The notes under the pieces are model-generated. The model was given only the letters and a program-made list of their open reading frames with translations. It was not told where the DNA came from and did no database searches. This document shows positions 9,906 to 18,358 of a stretch of 48,407 nt of DNA, one piece after another. Position 1 is the first letter of the stretch; the number at the start of each line of letters is the position of its first letter. The position numbers and the translations under genes are program-made. Origin of the DNA: Bacteroides sp. (lineage in GTDB: Bacteria > Bacteroidota > Bacteroidia > Bacteroidales > Muribaculaceae); the NCBI GenBank assembly GCA_014801955.1, contig JAAVDE010000044.1:1-48407 (forward strand), given 5' to 3'.

Positions 9906-11870
9906 ATGGCCATCAAACTAAATAGACTGAGTAAAGTAAAACCTGCGAGCGTAGAGGAAATGAATAGCATTGCCTGGGCTCGGAAGCAGGGAGATGATAT
10001 GCGCCGGGCGACTGACGTTCTGCTGCAGGCGCAAACGTTGTATGCCAACATGTATCGTTTTCGTCGTGAACGAGAACGGAACAAACGCTATAACTATGGT
10101 GACCAGTGGAGCGACATTGTGTGTGTCAACGGTCAGAAAATGACCGAGGAGCAATATATAATGAAGCAGGGTAATATTCCGTTGAAGAATAACCTCATAC
10201 GCAGGCTGGTCCGAAATGTTATCGGCGTGTATCGTAGCCAGGCAACGGAACCGACCTGCTATGCCCGCGACCGGGCTGAGCAGAAGCTGGCAGAAACGAT
10301 GTCAATAGTGCTGCAATACAACATGCAGCTGAACCGCATGACCGAGCTATATGCCCGAACAATGGAAGAGTTCTTGATTTCAGGCATGATTGTTCACAGG
10401 AAATGGTTTGGACGGCTCAACGATAAGGAGGACTGTTGGACCGAATATGTTCAGCCCAACAATTTCTTTATTGACAATAACATGCGCGATTTTCGCGCGT
10501 GGGACTGCTCGTGTGTCGGCGAGATTCATGACGTCAGCTTTGAGGATGTTTGTCGCGAATTTGCCAAATCGCCGACAGACTATGCCAAGCTGGCCCAAAT
10601 CTATAAAGCCGCACGCGACAAAGCGGTTCTGACTCAGGCATGGGAGCAGTTTGGCTATGCAAAATCGCCGGAAATGGATTTTCTGGTACCGCGCGATGAG
10701 AGCAGATGCAGGGTGATTGAGGTATGGAGAAAAGAAACCAAACCTCGATACTGGTGTCACGACTACAATGACGGCGACGTTTTCAAGATTGACCTTGAAG
10801 ATTACTCCGAGATGGTCATTGGAGAAAACACTCGTCGCGTCATGCAAGGCCTGGCGGACGGGATGCCGCGAGAAGAAATTCCTCTGATTCATGCGGAATG
10901 GTTTATCGACTCTTATTGGTATTATTACTATCTCACTCCGTTTGGCGACATCCTCAGCGAGGGAGAAACACCCTACGAACATAAGAGCCACCCCTATGTT
11001 TTCAAAGCCTACCCGTTTATTGATGGCGAGATACATTCATTTGTCAGCGATGTTATAGACCAGCAACGCTACACCAACCGTCTGATAACTTTGTATGACT
11101 GGATAATGCGTGCCTCGGCAAAGGGCGTGCTAATGATTCCGTCAGATTGCATTCCCGAACACATGTCGCCGGAGGACTTCGCCGATATGTGGAGCCGCCA
11201 TGATGGCGTTATCGTCTATACTCCCTCCCAAAAACACCGCGAACTGCCCAAGCAGATTCAGGCAAATTCAACGAATATCGGCATCAATGAGCTGTTGAAT
11301 CTACAACTTAAATTCTTTGAGGATATAAGCGGAGTTAACGGCGCTCTGCAAGGGAAGCCGGGATATTCGGGAATGTCGGCTGCCCTGTATAATCAGCAAA
11401 CACAGAACGCGACAACCTCATTGCTCGATCTTCTGGATTCGTTCAGTGAGTTCGTCCTCGATGCAGCATATAAGGACGTTAAAAATATCCAGCAATTCTA
11501 CGACCAAAAGCGTGTATTCAATATTGCCGGTCGTACTGGCACACAAGTTGAATACGACCCTGCAAAGATTCGTGACGTGGAGTTCGACCTTTCCATAGTT
11601 CCGAGCACAGCTACGCCCGCCTATCGCGCCATGGCCAATGAATGCCTCATGCAGTTTTGGGAAAAACAGGCAATTTCGCTTGAACAGCTCCTCCAGGTGG
11701 GCAATTTCCCCTTTGCCGACGAATTGCTGCAATCCATTCAATCGCAGAAAGAGCAACTTGCTGCTGGACAGGTGCCCGAGGGAATATCACCTCAACTTAT
11801 GGAGCAGGCTCGCCAGGATGCGAATATGGACAGTGTCAACCAATTGTATGCAGCAATGCGCGCTGCCTAA
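9906..11870 (+). CDS. Portal protein
   Basis: A 654-aa protein with features of tailed-phage portals: an N-terminal region with GDQW and a basic RRLVRNVIGVY helix, a central region with aromatic-rich strands (WYYYYLTPFG), and a segment with GVNGALQGKPGYSGMSA, then a long helix, matching the wing/stem/crown order of P22-like connectors. It would form the dodecameric ring at the capsid vertex through which DNA is packaged and ejected. Start ATG at 9906 has no Shine-Dalgarno sequence and an AT-rich leader, as is normal in Bacteroidetes. Its stop codon lies 3 nt from the stop of the oppositely oriented large terminase gene, so the two transcripts must converge. Confidence 0.85.
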   Translation: MAIKLNRLSKVKPASVEEMNSIAWARKQGDDMRRATDVLLQAQTLYANMYRFRRERERNKRYNYGDQWSDIVCVNGQKMTEEQYIMKQGNIPLKNNLIRRLVRNVIGVYRSQATEPTCYARDRAEQKLAETMSIVLQYNMQLNRMTELYARTMEEFLISGMIVHRKWFGRLNDKEDCWTEYVQPNNFFIDNNMRDFRAWDCSCVGEIHDVSFEDVCREFAKSPTDYAKLAQIYKAARDKAVLTQAWEQFGYAKSPEMDFLVPRDESRCRVIEVWRKETKPRYWCHDYNDGDVFKIDLEDYSEMVIGENTRRVMQGLADGMPREEIPLIHAEWFIDSYWYYYYLTPFGDILSEGETPYEHKSHPYVFKAYPFIDGEIHSFVSDVIDQQRYTNRLITLYDWIMRASAKGVLMIPSDCIPEHMSPEDFADMWSRHDGVIVYTPSQKHRELPKQIQANSTNIGINELLNLQLKFFEDISGVNGALQGKPGYSGMSAALYNQQTQNATTSLLDLLDSFSEFVLDAAYKDVKNIQQFYDQKRVFNIAGRTGTQVEYDPAKIRDVEFDLSIVPSTATPAYRAMANECLMQFWEKQAISLEQLLQVGNFPFADELLQSIQSQKEQLAAGQVPEGISPQLMEQARQDANMDSVNQLYAAMRAA

Positions 11871-11873
11871 CGC

Positions 11874-13997
11874 TTAGAACGAAGCTGCCGAAATTATTCG
11901 CGGCGCATGTTTCATCCGATTTCTGCCGCGGGCCACAACCTGCGGCAGATCCATTTCATAGTAGCAAATATGCAGACCGATTGCGCGGGTCATCAGCAAG
12001 TCATCGTGAGTGCCCTGCTTGGCGCCAAACGAGCCGTTTGGCTTCCGCTCATAGTTCAGATACTCATCAATGCAGCGCTTATCACGCTCAACATATAGCC
12101 CTTCGCGAATAACTTTTACCAGCGTTGATATAATCATGGGCTTGGTCGCAACATTGGTGTGGAATCCATAGCGGACCGGCAACCCTTGGATAATTGCATC
12201 CTCGGATTGTCGGCGGGCATATAAATTGGGGTATATACCTTTTATCTGATTCAGAATGGCCGCTGACTGGTCGCCGTCAACGTTGCGCTCTTTGTCGTGC
12301 GTTTCGAGAGTGTTACTTTCAATAACGAGCAACGAATTATCGTAGAAAGCTGCAATTTGCGCTGCTTTCCAGGCCAGCAGGTCCATATCAATGTGCCCAT
12401 ACCACTGAGCAACGACCGATGGCTTTCCTCCATCCATCATCAGCAATCTATCGAAAACAGCAATCACCGACCAGTCAGCTTTATTTGAGCGCCCGCCAAC
12501 ATCGACCACAGTGAGATAGCGATTTATTACCACTTCTTTGTCGGCAGGATTAATCGGGTCAGGAAGATTCCAGACCCACAACAATCCCTGCGCATCAGCC
12601 TTAAACCGTAAATCTTGCAAGGCGTCCCGGCCTTCATCGCCACGCGCATAAACATCGCCTATGTAGCGAGGGGGAGCCTTGGTGGCGTGTCGCAGTTCTT
12701 CAACACAATATTTATCAAACACCGAAGATCCGGAGTTCACAAATGCTTCTATGTCGTCAGACGGATACTCGGACGCCATCGAACCATGGTCATGATATTT
12801 CGCACGTTCTGCTATATACCAATTGATTCCTTCTAATGTCGCTCCTATTTTCCAGAGCCACCACAAGTATTTACCGCATTCTTCGCGGTCCGACGCCGTC
12901 GCATTGTTCCGATGATTATCAATCAGCCATTTCGCGAACCTGCGCCGAGCCTCTTCGCTGTCAAATGGCAATTGATATAATTCTATGTCAAACCAGGCAA
13001 CGAAGAGAGGCTCAAACTGCGATTTTACTGCCGGGTCCTTAGCCGCCACATATTCATTATGAAAGAAATTGCCAACACCATTAGCGGTGCTCTCATAGAC
13101 AATCATGGTATATGGTCGATAAAGTACACCAGAGCAAGCAGAGCGCACCATATCCTCGGGCCTGTTTCCTTCTGTTGCCTTCCACAGGCCAACCTCAGAC
13201 AGATGCACCAGCGCATAGTCGCCGCCGCGACACGAGTCAGGCGACTCCGCCGAGCCAATTGATATGGTGGCGTTGCGCTGAGGCACAAGTTGCGTCAACG
13301 ATGAACCGGCCACGCCGACCAGCTTATCTTCCTTTTCCGAATAAGCCTCGCCGACTTCATGGAGCATCGAAAGAGGATAGGCGGTAATCATCTTCTTGAA
13401 CATCGCTTTGATTTTACGGGCGCCTTCATTATAGTTAGATATAATAAGCGAGTTCAGGCCGGTTCGGTGAATGAGCTGCAACCAAGCCATATATAGCTGT
13501 GAGGTTGTTGAGCCGCCCCATTGGCGCGCCTTTAAGAGGATTATTCGTATAGGCTTACCATCGAGACGCATCCGTTCGAGGGCTGCAACGAACTTACGTT
13601 GCGGAAACGACAGTTTGAACAAGCAGTCGGGCTGACCGACTTCCTTATTTTTGATATAGACGAAGGTTGCGGCCCAGAACGGAAAATCATGCAGCGACCG
13701 CAATCTGACGAATCTGTCAATAACAGCCTCGCGATGTTCGGACGTCGGCTCTGTTACGCCCATAACGCCACGCAGAAAGCCATCTACCCCCTTAAACTTA
13801 ACCAGGCCTCGAATAAATTCATTATCTGCCATTGCCACCGGCAGCCATTGCTTCCGAAGGGGGAAATCAGGAATAGTAACGACCACTCGCTCACCGACAG
13901 AGCCCTCGCCGGTGATTGGATTAAACCTGGCAAAGAGCAGGTTGCGCCGACGATTATTTTCGGCTAAGATATTAGAAACTGTAGTTTCCTTTTCCAT
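11874..13997 (-). CDS. terL: Terminase large subunit
   Basis: A 707-aa packaging motor. The ATPase half has a Walker A-like KARQWGGSTT (156-165) and a Walker B-like ALVHLSEV (262-269). The nuclease half has RNase H-like acidic positions in VVDVGG (D499), LLVIESNT (E560) and THDDLL (D665/D666). It cuts concatemers and pumps DNA through the portal. I chose the ATG at 13997 because it gives only a 26-nt overlap with the upstream gene; the frame extends to 14090, which would cause a 119-nt overlap and adds an N-terminus rich in W, R and C that does not look native. The gene is inverted relative to the portal and capsid genes on either side. Confidence 0.88.
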   Translation of the reverse strand: MEKETTVSNILAENNRRRNLLFARFNPITGEGSVGERVVVTIPDFPLRKQWLPVAMADNEFIRGLVKFKGVDGFLRGVMGVTEPTSEHREAVIDRFVRLRSLHDFPFWAATFVYIKNKEVGQPDCLFKLSFPQRKFVAALERMRLDGKPIRIILLKARQWGGSTTSQLYMAWLQLIHRTGLNSLIISNYNEGARKIKAMFKKMITAYPLSMLHEVGEAYSEKEDKLVGVAGSSLTQLVPQRNATISIGSAESPDSCRGGDYALVHLSEVGLWKATEGNRPEDMVRSACSGVLYRPYTMIVYESTANGVGNFFHNEYVAAKDPAVKSQFEPLFVAWFDIELYQLPFDSEEARRRFAKWLIDNHRNNATASDREECGKYLWWLWKIGATLEGINWYIAERAKYHDHGSMASEYPSDDIEAFVNSGSSVFDKYCVEELRHATKAPPRYIGDVYARGDEGRDALQDLRFKADAQGLLWVWNLPDPINPADKEVVINRYLTVVDVGGRSNKADWSVIAVFDRLLMMDGGKPSVVAQWYGHIDMDLLAWKAAQIAAFYDNSLLVIESNTLETHDKERNVDGDQSAAILNQIKGIYPNLYARRQSEDAIIQGLPVRYGFHTNVATKPMIISTLVKVIREGLYVERDKRCIDEYLNYERKPNGSFGAKQGTHDDLLMTRAIGLHICYYEMDLPQVVARGRNRMKHAPRIISAASF

Positions 13998-14403
13998 TAT
14001 CATACCAGCCATTACGAATTTTGAACAATCTCTCCAAGGCCGATGACACCTCCATATAGAACTTAGGAGCGGGAGAATGTACGACAGCACAGACCAACCG
14101 ATTCAGAGCCCAATCCGGGTGTTTGGCCTTGAGCGCCATAACCCGGTTGTATATCTCAATAAACATTTCCCGTTTAGTCGGACGCATGGTTTCTAACACC
14201 GGTTTTCCTCGCATTATTAACGACACAACAGCTGCCGCCCGCTCTTCAGATACCCAAAAACGAGGCGACGGTGAATTAACAATCTTTTCTCCGATGTCAT
14301 TCAGTATAACGTAATCCACCGCATTTATTTGTTCCTTATAAGCCTTTAACAAGGCAGCATTGCGCTCCTGAGTAAAGGCCAAGATGCTTCCAAAAGATTT
14401 CAT
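13972..14403 (-). CDS. Putative terminase small subunit
   Basis: A 143-aa protein directly upstream of, and overlapping, the large terminase gene, the usual place for the DNA-recognising small subunit. I see no clear HTH signature, so the function comes from position. It carries an internal repeat: VNSPSPRFWV (near residue 42) and VVHSPAPKFYM (near residue 107) share the pattern SP-x-P-x-F-aromatic, each followed by a helix, suggesting two related DNA- or protein-binding units. A -7 promoter box (14432-14439) lies just upstream on the same strand. It could also be a packaging accessory protein. Confidence 0.55.
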   Translation of the reverse strand: MKSFGSILAFTQERNAALLKAYKEQINAVDYVILNDIGEKIVNSPSPRFWVSEERAAAVVSLIMRGKPVLETMRPTKREMFIEIYNRVMALKAKHPDWALNRLVCAVVHSPAPKFYMEVSSALERLFKIRNGWYDNGKGNYSF

Positions 14404-14431
14404 TATAGGGCAACGCTGCGTAAGTTCACAG

Positions 14432-14439
14432 CAAAGTTA
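14432..14439 (-). promoter_or_regulatory. -7 box of leftward terminase promoter
   Basis: On the minus strand this reads TAACTTTG, an exact TAnnTTTG match, about 30 nt before the ATG of the small terminase candidate. With the flanking C it forms a 9-bp inverted repeat with the rightward box at 14486-14494, so the two make a divergent promoter pair with -7 boxes 46 nt apart. No convincing -33 element is visible. Confidence 0.55.
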
Positions 14440-14485
14440 TGCAAAGCGAGTCAAAAGATAAAGACGTTATGTCGATTAACACGCT

Positions 14486-14493
14486 TAACTTTG
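14486..14493 (+). promoter_or_regulatory. -7 box of rightward head-gene promoter
   Basis: TAACTTTG, an exact TAnnTTTG match, lies 39 nt upstream of the scaffold gene ATG. It is the mirror image of the leftward box at 14432-14439. The 129-nt gap 14404-14532 holds no gene and appears to be the shared control region of both operons. Confidence 0.55.
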
Positions 14494-14532
14494 CCACAGA
14501 TATTAACCCCCAAGTAACATCAACGCAGAATT

Positions 14533-15273
14533 ATGGCTGAGGAAAAGCAAGTTAAGAGCAAACGCGACCTTTTTGGCGAACGTCTCAAAAAGAAATATCC
14601 CGACAAGGAGTATGCCGATGATGAGGCCTTATTCGGCCAAATCAATGATGATTATGATGAATATGATAACAAATTATCCGGCTATGAGGAGCGCGAGAGC
14701 AAGTTGACAAATATGTTGTCGCACGACCCGCATAGCGCACAATTCATCACCGACATGGCCCGAGGCAAGGACCCTTGGACATCACTCATTAGTCGCATTG
14801 GCATTGATGGCGTAAAAGAAATGCTTGAGGACCCGACCAAGATGGACGAGTATTCCGCAAGCAATAAAGAATACATTGACCGCATGGCCAAGCAAAAGGG
14901 CCTTGAGGAAGAGTGGGAGAAGAACATGAAATCGACACTTGCGATGCTCGAACAAAAGCAGCAGGAGCTCGGTCTCACCGACGAACAAATCGATGCAGCC
15001 GCAGACTGGATTAACGAAGTTACCAATGATGCAGTAATCGGCATTATCAAACCCGACACCATCGACATGGCTCTCAAGGCCATTAATCATGATGCCGACA
15101 TCGCCGAGGCACGAGAACAGGGCGAGATTGCTGGCAAGAACACCAAAGCCGAAGCGAAACTCAGGAAGCCTCAGCGGACCGATGGCATTCCTACCCTGGC
15201 CGGAGCCAACAATGCTCCCGCACCGGCGCGTAGCGGCGGTTCAATCTTTGATGTTGCCGCAGGCGCAAGATAA
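14533..15273 (+). CDS. Putative capsid scaffolding protein
   Basis: A 246-aa, strongly charged, helix-rich protein immediately before the capsid gene. It has long acidic/basic helices (about 30-60 and 110-160) and a low-complexity Pro/Ala/Gly tail near the C-terminus (about 215-240). This composition and position match phage scaffold proteins, which template procapsid assembly and then leave. No protease active site is visible, so there is no sign that it is a protease-scaffold fusion. Its stop codon touches the start of the next small gene (TAAATG). Function is inferred from composition and place. Confidence 0.6.
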   Translation: MAEEKQVKSKRDLFGERLKKKYPDKEYADDEALFGQINDDYDEYDNKLSGYEERESKLTNMLSHDPHSAQFITDMARGKDPWTSLISRIGIDGVKEMLEDPTKMDEYSASNKEYIDRMAKQKGLEEEWEKNMKSTLAMLEQKQQELGLTDEQIDAAADWINEVTNDAVIGIIKPDTIDMALKAINHDADIAEAREQGEIAGKNTKAEAKLRKPQRTDGIPTLAGANNAPAPARSGGSIFDVAAGAR

Positions 15274-15432
15274 ATGGACGAACACATCCAATTCGTTGAG
15301 CGGCCACTAACCCCCTCGCCCGGGTCTACAGGTTTGGCATCCCAACTACCAGGCTGCGCCGTAACGGTCGGCAATCTTGCCTCAGCCACCGGCGGTATCA
15401 TGCCGGGCAACATAGTATCAACAGACAAATAG
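15274..15432 (+). CDS. 52-aa peptide resembling the capsid protein N-terminal arm
   Basis: A small reading frame starting at the base after the scaffold stop and ending 25 nt before the capsid ATG. Residues 11-51 align without gaps to residues 13-53 of the capsid protein with 23 of 41 identities: both share SPGS, then SQ-x-PG, ASAT, GI-x-PG and a closing V-x-x-D. The DNA of the two segments is much less alike, so the peptide sequence seems to be what is kept. It may be a stand-alone capsid arm that binds scaffold or shell, a short form made for assembly control, or the remnant of a partial duplication. No Shine-Dalgarno site is present; translation may be coupled to the scaffold gene. Confidence 0.6.
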   Translation: MDEHIQFVERPLTPSPGSTGLASQLPGCAVTVGNLASATGGIMPGNIVSTDK

Positions 15433-15457
15433 ACATAACCACATAAAATAATCAACT

Positions 15458-16987
15458 ATGGCAGAAGAATCCGTAACCGTAGGTTCGGGAGCACCTATTT
15501 CCACTTCGCCCGGCTCAGCCGGCGTAAGCTCGCAAGCTCCCGGTGTTGCCACTACCGTCAGCGCTGTTGCATCAGCAACGGAGGGCATTGGTCCCGGCCA
15601 CTTGGTAGAATCCGACATCGACGACCAGCTCTTTGTCTTTCAGAGTGAAGACACGGCGCTGATGTCGCTTATGCTCAAGGCCAAGAAAGTAACTGTTACC
15701 AGCCCTGAAGTAGAGCACTTCATGATTGACGAACAGCGCAGCACACTAACGACCGACGCAGCTGTTGCAGCCAGCAACAAGGCGCAGTTCGTGCTCCCGC
15801 TCGTTGCAAGTGACCAGAACATTCCTCGTGATTTCCATACCCTTCTCATTCCTGATGTTGACGGCTATGGGCCCGACGGCAAAACAACCACGCCCGGCAA
15901 AGGCCTCATGCTCTTCGTTACGGGGCGCGAAGCCTCATCTGACAATCCGATTGTTCGTGCGGTTAACGGTCCTAAAGCCAACGCAACCGACGCGTTCTGC
16001 ACGACTCCCGCCATTCCCGCAGGTAGCAAGGTCAAACTCCTTGCCAATGCAATGTATGAGACTCAGAAAGAGGTAGACCCCGACCTCATCGTTCCGCGTC
16101 CTTCCATCGTATATCTGCAGAAGCGCGGCATGAATCAGGTTGTTTCTGACTACTTCGATGCTCAGAAGAAGCACATTCCGTTCACTCAGAGCCTCATCGC
16201 CGAGCAAGCAATCCTTAACTTCAAGCGCGCCGGCAACCGCACGCTCTGGGCAGGTCAGAAAGGCAAGTTCCCCGTTAAAGTACCCAAACTCGGTGAGCAG
16301 ATGATTTACTTCACGGAAGGTATTCGCTGGCAGTTCAAACGCGAGCTGCAACATGGCGGCAAATGGACCTTCGAAAAGCTCATCGCTCTTGCCAAGATGT
16401 ACTTCACCGGCGAGGACGTTCCCAAAACCGCACTGCTTCTTGCCGGCAAGAATCTTCTCGAAGAACTCCAGTGCATCGACTTCAGCAAGCATCCCGAAGT
16501 TCAGATTTCAGTTAAGACGAACAAAATCGGCTGGGAGGTCACTAATATCCACACCGTGTTCGGCGACATTGAAATCAAACGCGAACCTACCCTTGACACC
16601 CTCGGCTGGTCTAACTCCGGCGCCCTCATCGGCGAAGACCGACTCGTACACTATATGTATTCACAGCAGCATGAGTTCAAAGACCGCGTTGATGGCGAGG
16701 AAGCCACCCGCAAAGGCATTATTGTTTGGGATGGCCTCGCTTTGAAGGGAGCTTGTCACGTTTGGATCGACGGAGAAGGAGAAAAGGCCAACGCCGGCGC
16801 TGTTACCTACGCCATTTGGGACAGCGAAGAAGCACCCGAAGACGATGAACTCGTCGAAGGCCGCGTTTACCTGCTCACCATTGACTGCCCCGGCATCAAT
16901 TCCGCCGCACAGAACGGCCAGACGTGGCAGTATAAAGGCGCGACCAAAGGATGGGCTGAATTTAGTGGTGAAATCTTTGCAGATTAA
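15458..16987 (+). CDS. Major capsid protein
   Basis: A 509-aa protein after the scaffold gene and before a strong terminator, the usual arrangement for the most abundant virion protein. The N-terminal 53 residues are a Gly/Ser/Ala/Thr-rich arm, followed by a body with alternating helices and strands (for example LIAEQAILNFKRAGNRTLW near 247-265) in keeping with an HK97-type shell. The C-terminal 80 residues (from about 425) look like an added small beta domain with AIWDSEEAPEDDE and a WQYKGATKGW motif, possibly a surface decoration. I rest the call on context, length and general sequence character, not on a specific active motif. Confidence 0.75.
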   Translation: MAEESVTVGSGAPISTSPGSAGVSSQAPGVATTVSAVASATEGIGPGHLVESDIDDQLFVFQSEDTALMSLMLKAKKVTVTSPEVEHFMIDEQRSTLTTDAAVAASNKAQFVLPLVASDQNIPRDFHTLLIPDVDGYGPDGKTTTPGKGLMLFVTGREASSDNPIVRAVNGPKANATDAFCTTPAIPAGSKVKLLANAMYETQKEVDPDLIVPRPSIVYLQKRGMNQVVSDYFDAQKKHIPFTQSLIAEQAILNFKRAGNRTLWAGQKGKFPVKVPKLGEQMIYFTEGIRWQFKRELQHGGKWTFEKLIALAKMYFTGEDVPKTALLLAGKNLLEELQCIDFSKHPEVQISVKTNKIGWEVTNIHTVFGDIEIKREPTLDTLGWSNSGALIGEDRLVHYMYSQQHEFKDRVDGEEATRKGIIVWDGLALKGACHVWIDGEGEKANAGAVTYAIWDSEEAPEDDELVEGRVYLLTIDCPGINSAAQNGQTWQYKGATKGWAEFSGEIFAD

Positions 16988-17009
16988 CACTCTACGAACA
17001 TATCGGACA

Positions 17010-17052
17010 AATGTGGCGGAGGGCGGCCAACGCCTTGCCGCCACATTTTTTA
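17010..17052 (+). terminator. Rho-independent terminator after the capsid gene
   Basis: A 9-bp stem (atgtggcgg at 17011-17019 with ccgccacat at 17038-17046) with an inner ggcg/cgcc helix is followed by a run of T. Genes downstream have no clear promoter of their own, so this is probably a partial terminator that steps down expression after the capsid gene. Confidence 0.8.
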
Positions 17053-17086
17053 ACAGCAACATAACAACACCTAAAACTATATCACA

Positions 17087-17707
17087 ATGGAAAAGATAAC
17101 CTATGGCGTTCCGGGACTCGTTGACTGGATAGCAGAGATTAAAGCCGGCGCAGCCACCCTTAGGGTTCATTTTTCGGGTGGCGCTCTGACAACCTACGGC
17201 GTAACACCGGCCGAGTACACAACCGCAAACCCGTTCATTCAGAAAGTAATCGAACAAAGTTCAGAATTCAAAAACGGTCGCATCATCACCCTGCGCAGAA
17301 CCGAAATCCCCGACAGTAACAAGCCCGTGAAACCGGCAAAGCGTAAATTGCAAGCTGCAACTCAGAGTCCGACACTTCAGCCCGACGCTGAACAACCGAC
17401 TCCCGACGCTGCTTCATCGCAACCGGCCACTGAACATGAGACTGCTGCGACCAACGAAGAGCCGATCGATAATTTCGAAACCACGGCTGCCACTGATGGG
17501 TTCACTGCAGTTGAGGTAAGCTGCTTGCAGGATGCTCATGCATACCTTCAGGAGAAGTTTAACTTGGCTTCCTACAAGGTCCGTTCCTATGAAGCAGCGC
17601 AGCGAGCTGCCGCCGAACACGGCGTTCGATTTACTGGCGCCAAATTCGACACGCTCAACAGCAACGATGAACCAAACAACGAGGAGATGACCGACTCGGA
17701 AGAATAA
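17087..17707 (+). CDS. Head-associated protein with disordered linker, function unknown
   Basis: A 206-aa protein in three parts: an N-terminal folded region (1-80) with strand-rich LRVHFSGGALTTYG, a central Pro/Thr/Ala/Gln/Glu-rich disordered linker (about 85-140), and a C-terminal folded region (145-190) with YLQEKFNLASYKVRSY. The last 15 residues are acidic. Two small domains joined by a flexible linker, placed between capsid and connector genes, suggests a head decoration, fibre or completion protein, but I do not recognise the family. Confidence 0.6.
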   Translation: MEKITYGVPGLVDWIAEIKAGAATLRVHFSGGALTTYGVTPAEYTTANPFIQKVIEQSSEFKNGRIITLRRTEIPDSNKPVKPAKRKLQAATQSPTLQPDAEQPTPDAASSQPATEHETAATNEEPIDNFETTAATDGFTAVEVSCLQDAHAYLQEKFNLASYKVRSYEAAQRAAAEHGVRFTGAKFDTLNSNDEPNNEEMTDSEE

Positions 17708-17722
17708 ACCCTCATTGACGCT

Positions 17723-18358
17723 ATGGTATTCAGCATTCACGACGTTATGCGCGACGTGCGCATTTGTCTTGACCAAAACATGACCAACGAGCAGCTGCTG
17801 CTGACGGGAGACATTGAAACTCTTGCTCTCGACGATATTATCAGGAGCAAGATTATTGATGCAGTTGTCAGAGTTCACTGCAACGCTCCAACATATTTGT
17901 TGGAGGAAGGCCACAATTTCGGCGACGCCATATTTTGGAATGACCTCGAAAGCGGGTGGGTATTATTGCCGAACGACTTTATGCGACTAATCGAGTTTGA
18001 AATGAGCGATTGGGAGCGTGCGGTGTTCACGGCCATTAGCCCTACGGACCCGGCATACGCACTCCAGCGTCAGCGCGTTAAGGCACTGCGCGGCACAGCC
18101 CAAAAGCCTGTATGCGCATTGTCGTCACGTCCCGAAGGCAAAGTTCTTGAATTTTACTCGTGCAAAAGCGAGTCGGCCTACGTTAGTCGCGCTCAATACC
18201 TCCCCTACCCGACTATTGACGAAAACGAGGGGATTGACATCTGCCAACGGTGCTACACTGCCGTAGTCTATACCATAGCGTCATTAGTATTAATCACTTT
18301 GGGCGAGTCCGAAAAAGCTTCGGCACTGGCCGAATTATCCAAATCAGCTTTACAATGA
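17723..18358 (+). CDS. Putative head-tail connector/adaptor protein
   Basis: A 211-aa protein starting MVFSIHDVMRDVRICLDQN. The helix-rich N-terminus, the phrase GWVLLPNDFMRLIEFEM and the position between head genes and the large fibre match adaptor proteins that sit under the portal. It contains six cysteines, with ICQRC near residue 175. It overlaps the fibre gene by 4 nt (ATGA), so the two are translationally coupled. Family not recognised; function comes from context. Confidence 0.55.
   Translation: MVFSIHDVMRDVRICLDQNMTNEQLLLTGDIETLALDDIIRSKIIDAVVRVHCNAPTYLLEEGHNFGDAIFWNDLESGWVLLPNDFMRLIEFEMSDWERAVFTAISPTDPAYALQRQRVKALRGTAQKPVCALSSRPEGKVLEFYSCKSESAYVSRAQYLPYPTIDENEGIDICQRCYTAVVYTIASLVLITLGESEKASALAELSKSALQ

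Noticed and set aside
13997-14090. Longer start for the large terminase
   Set aside because: It would overlap the upstream gene by 119 nt and add residues that do not look like a terminase N-terminus.
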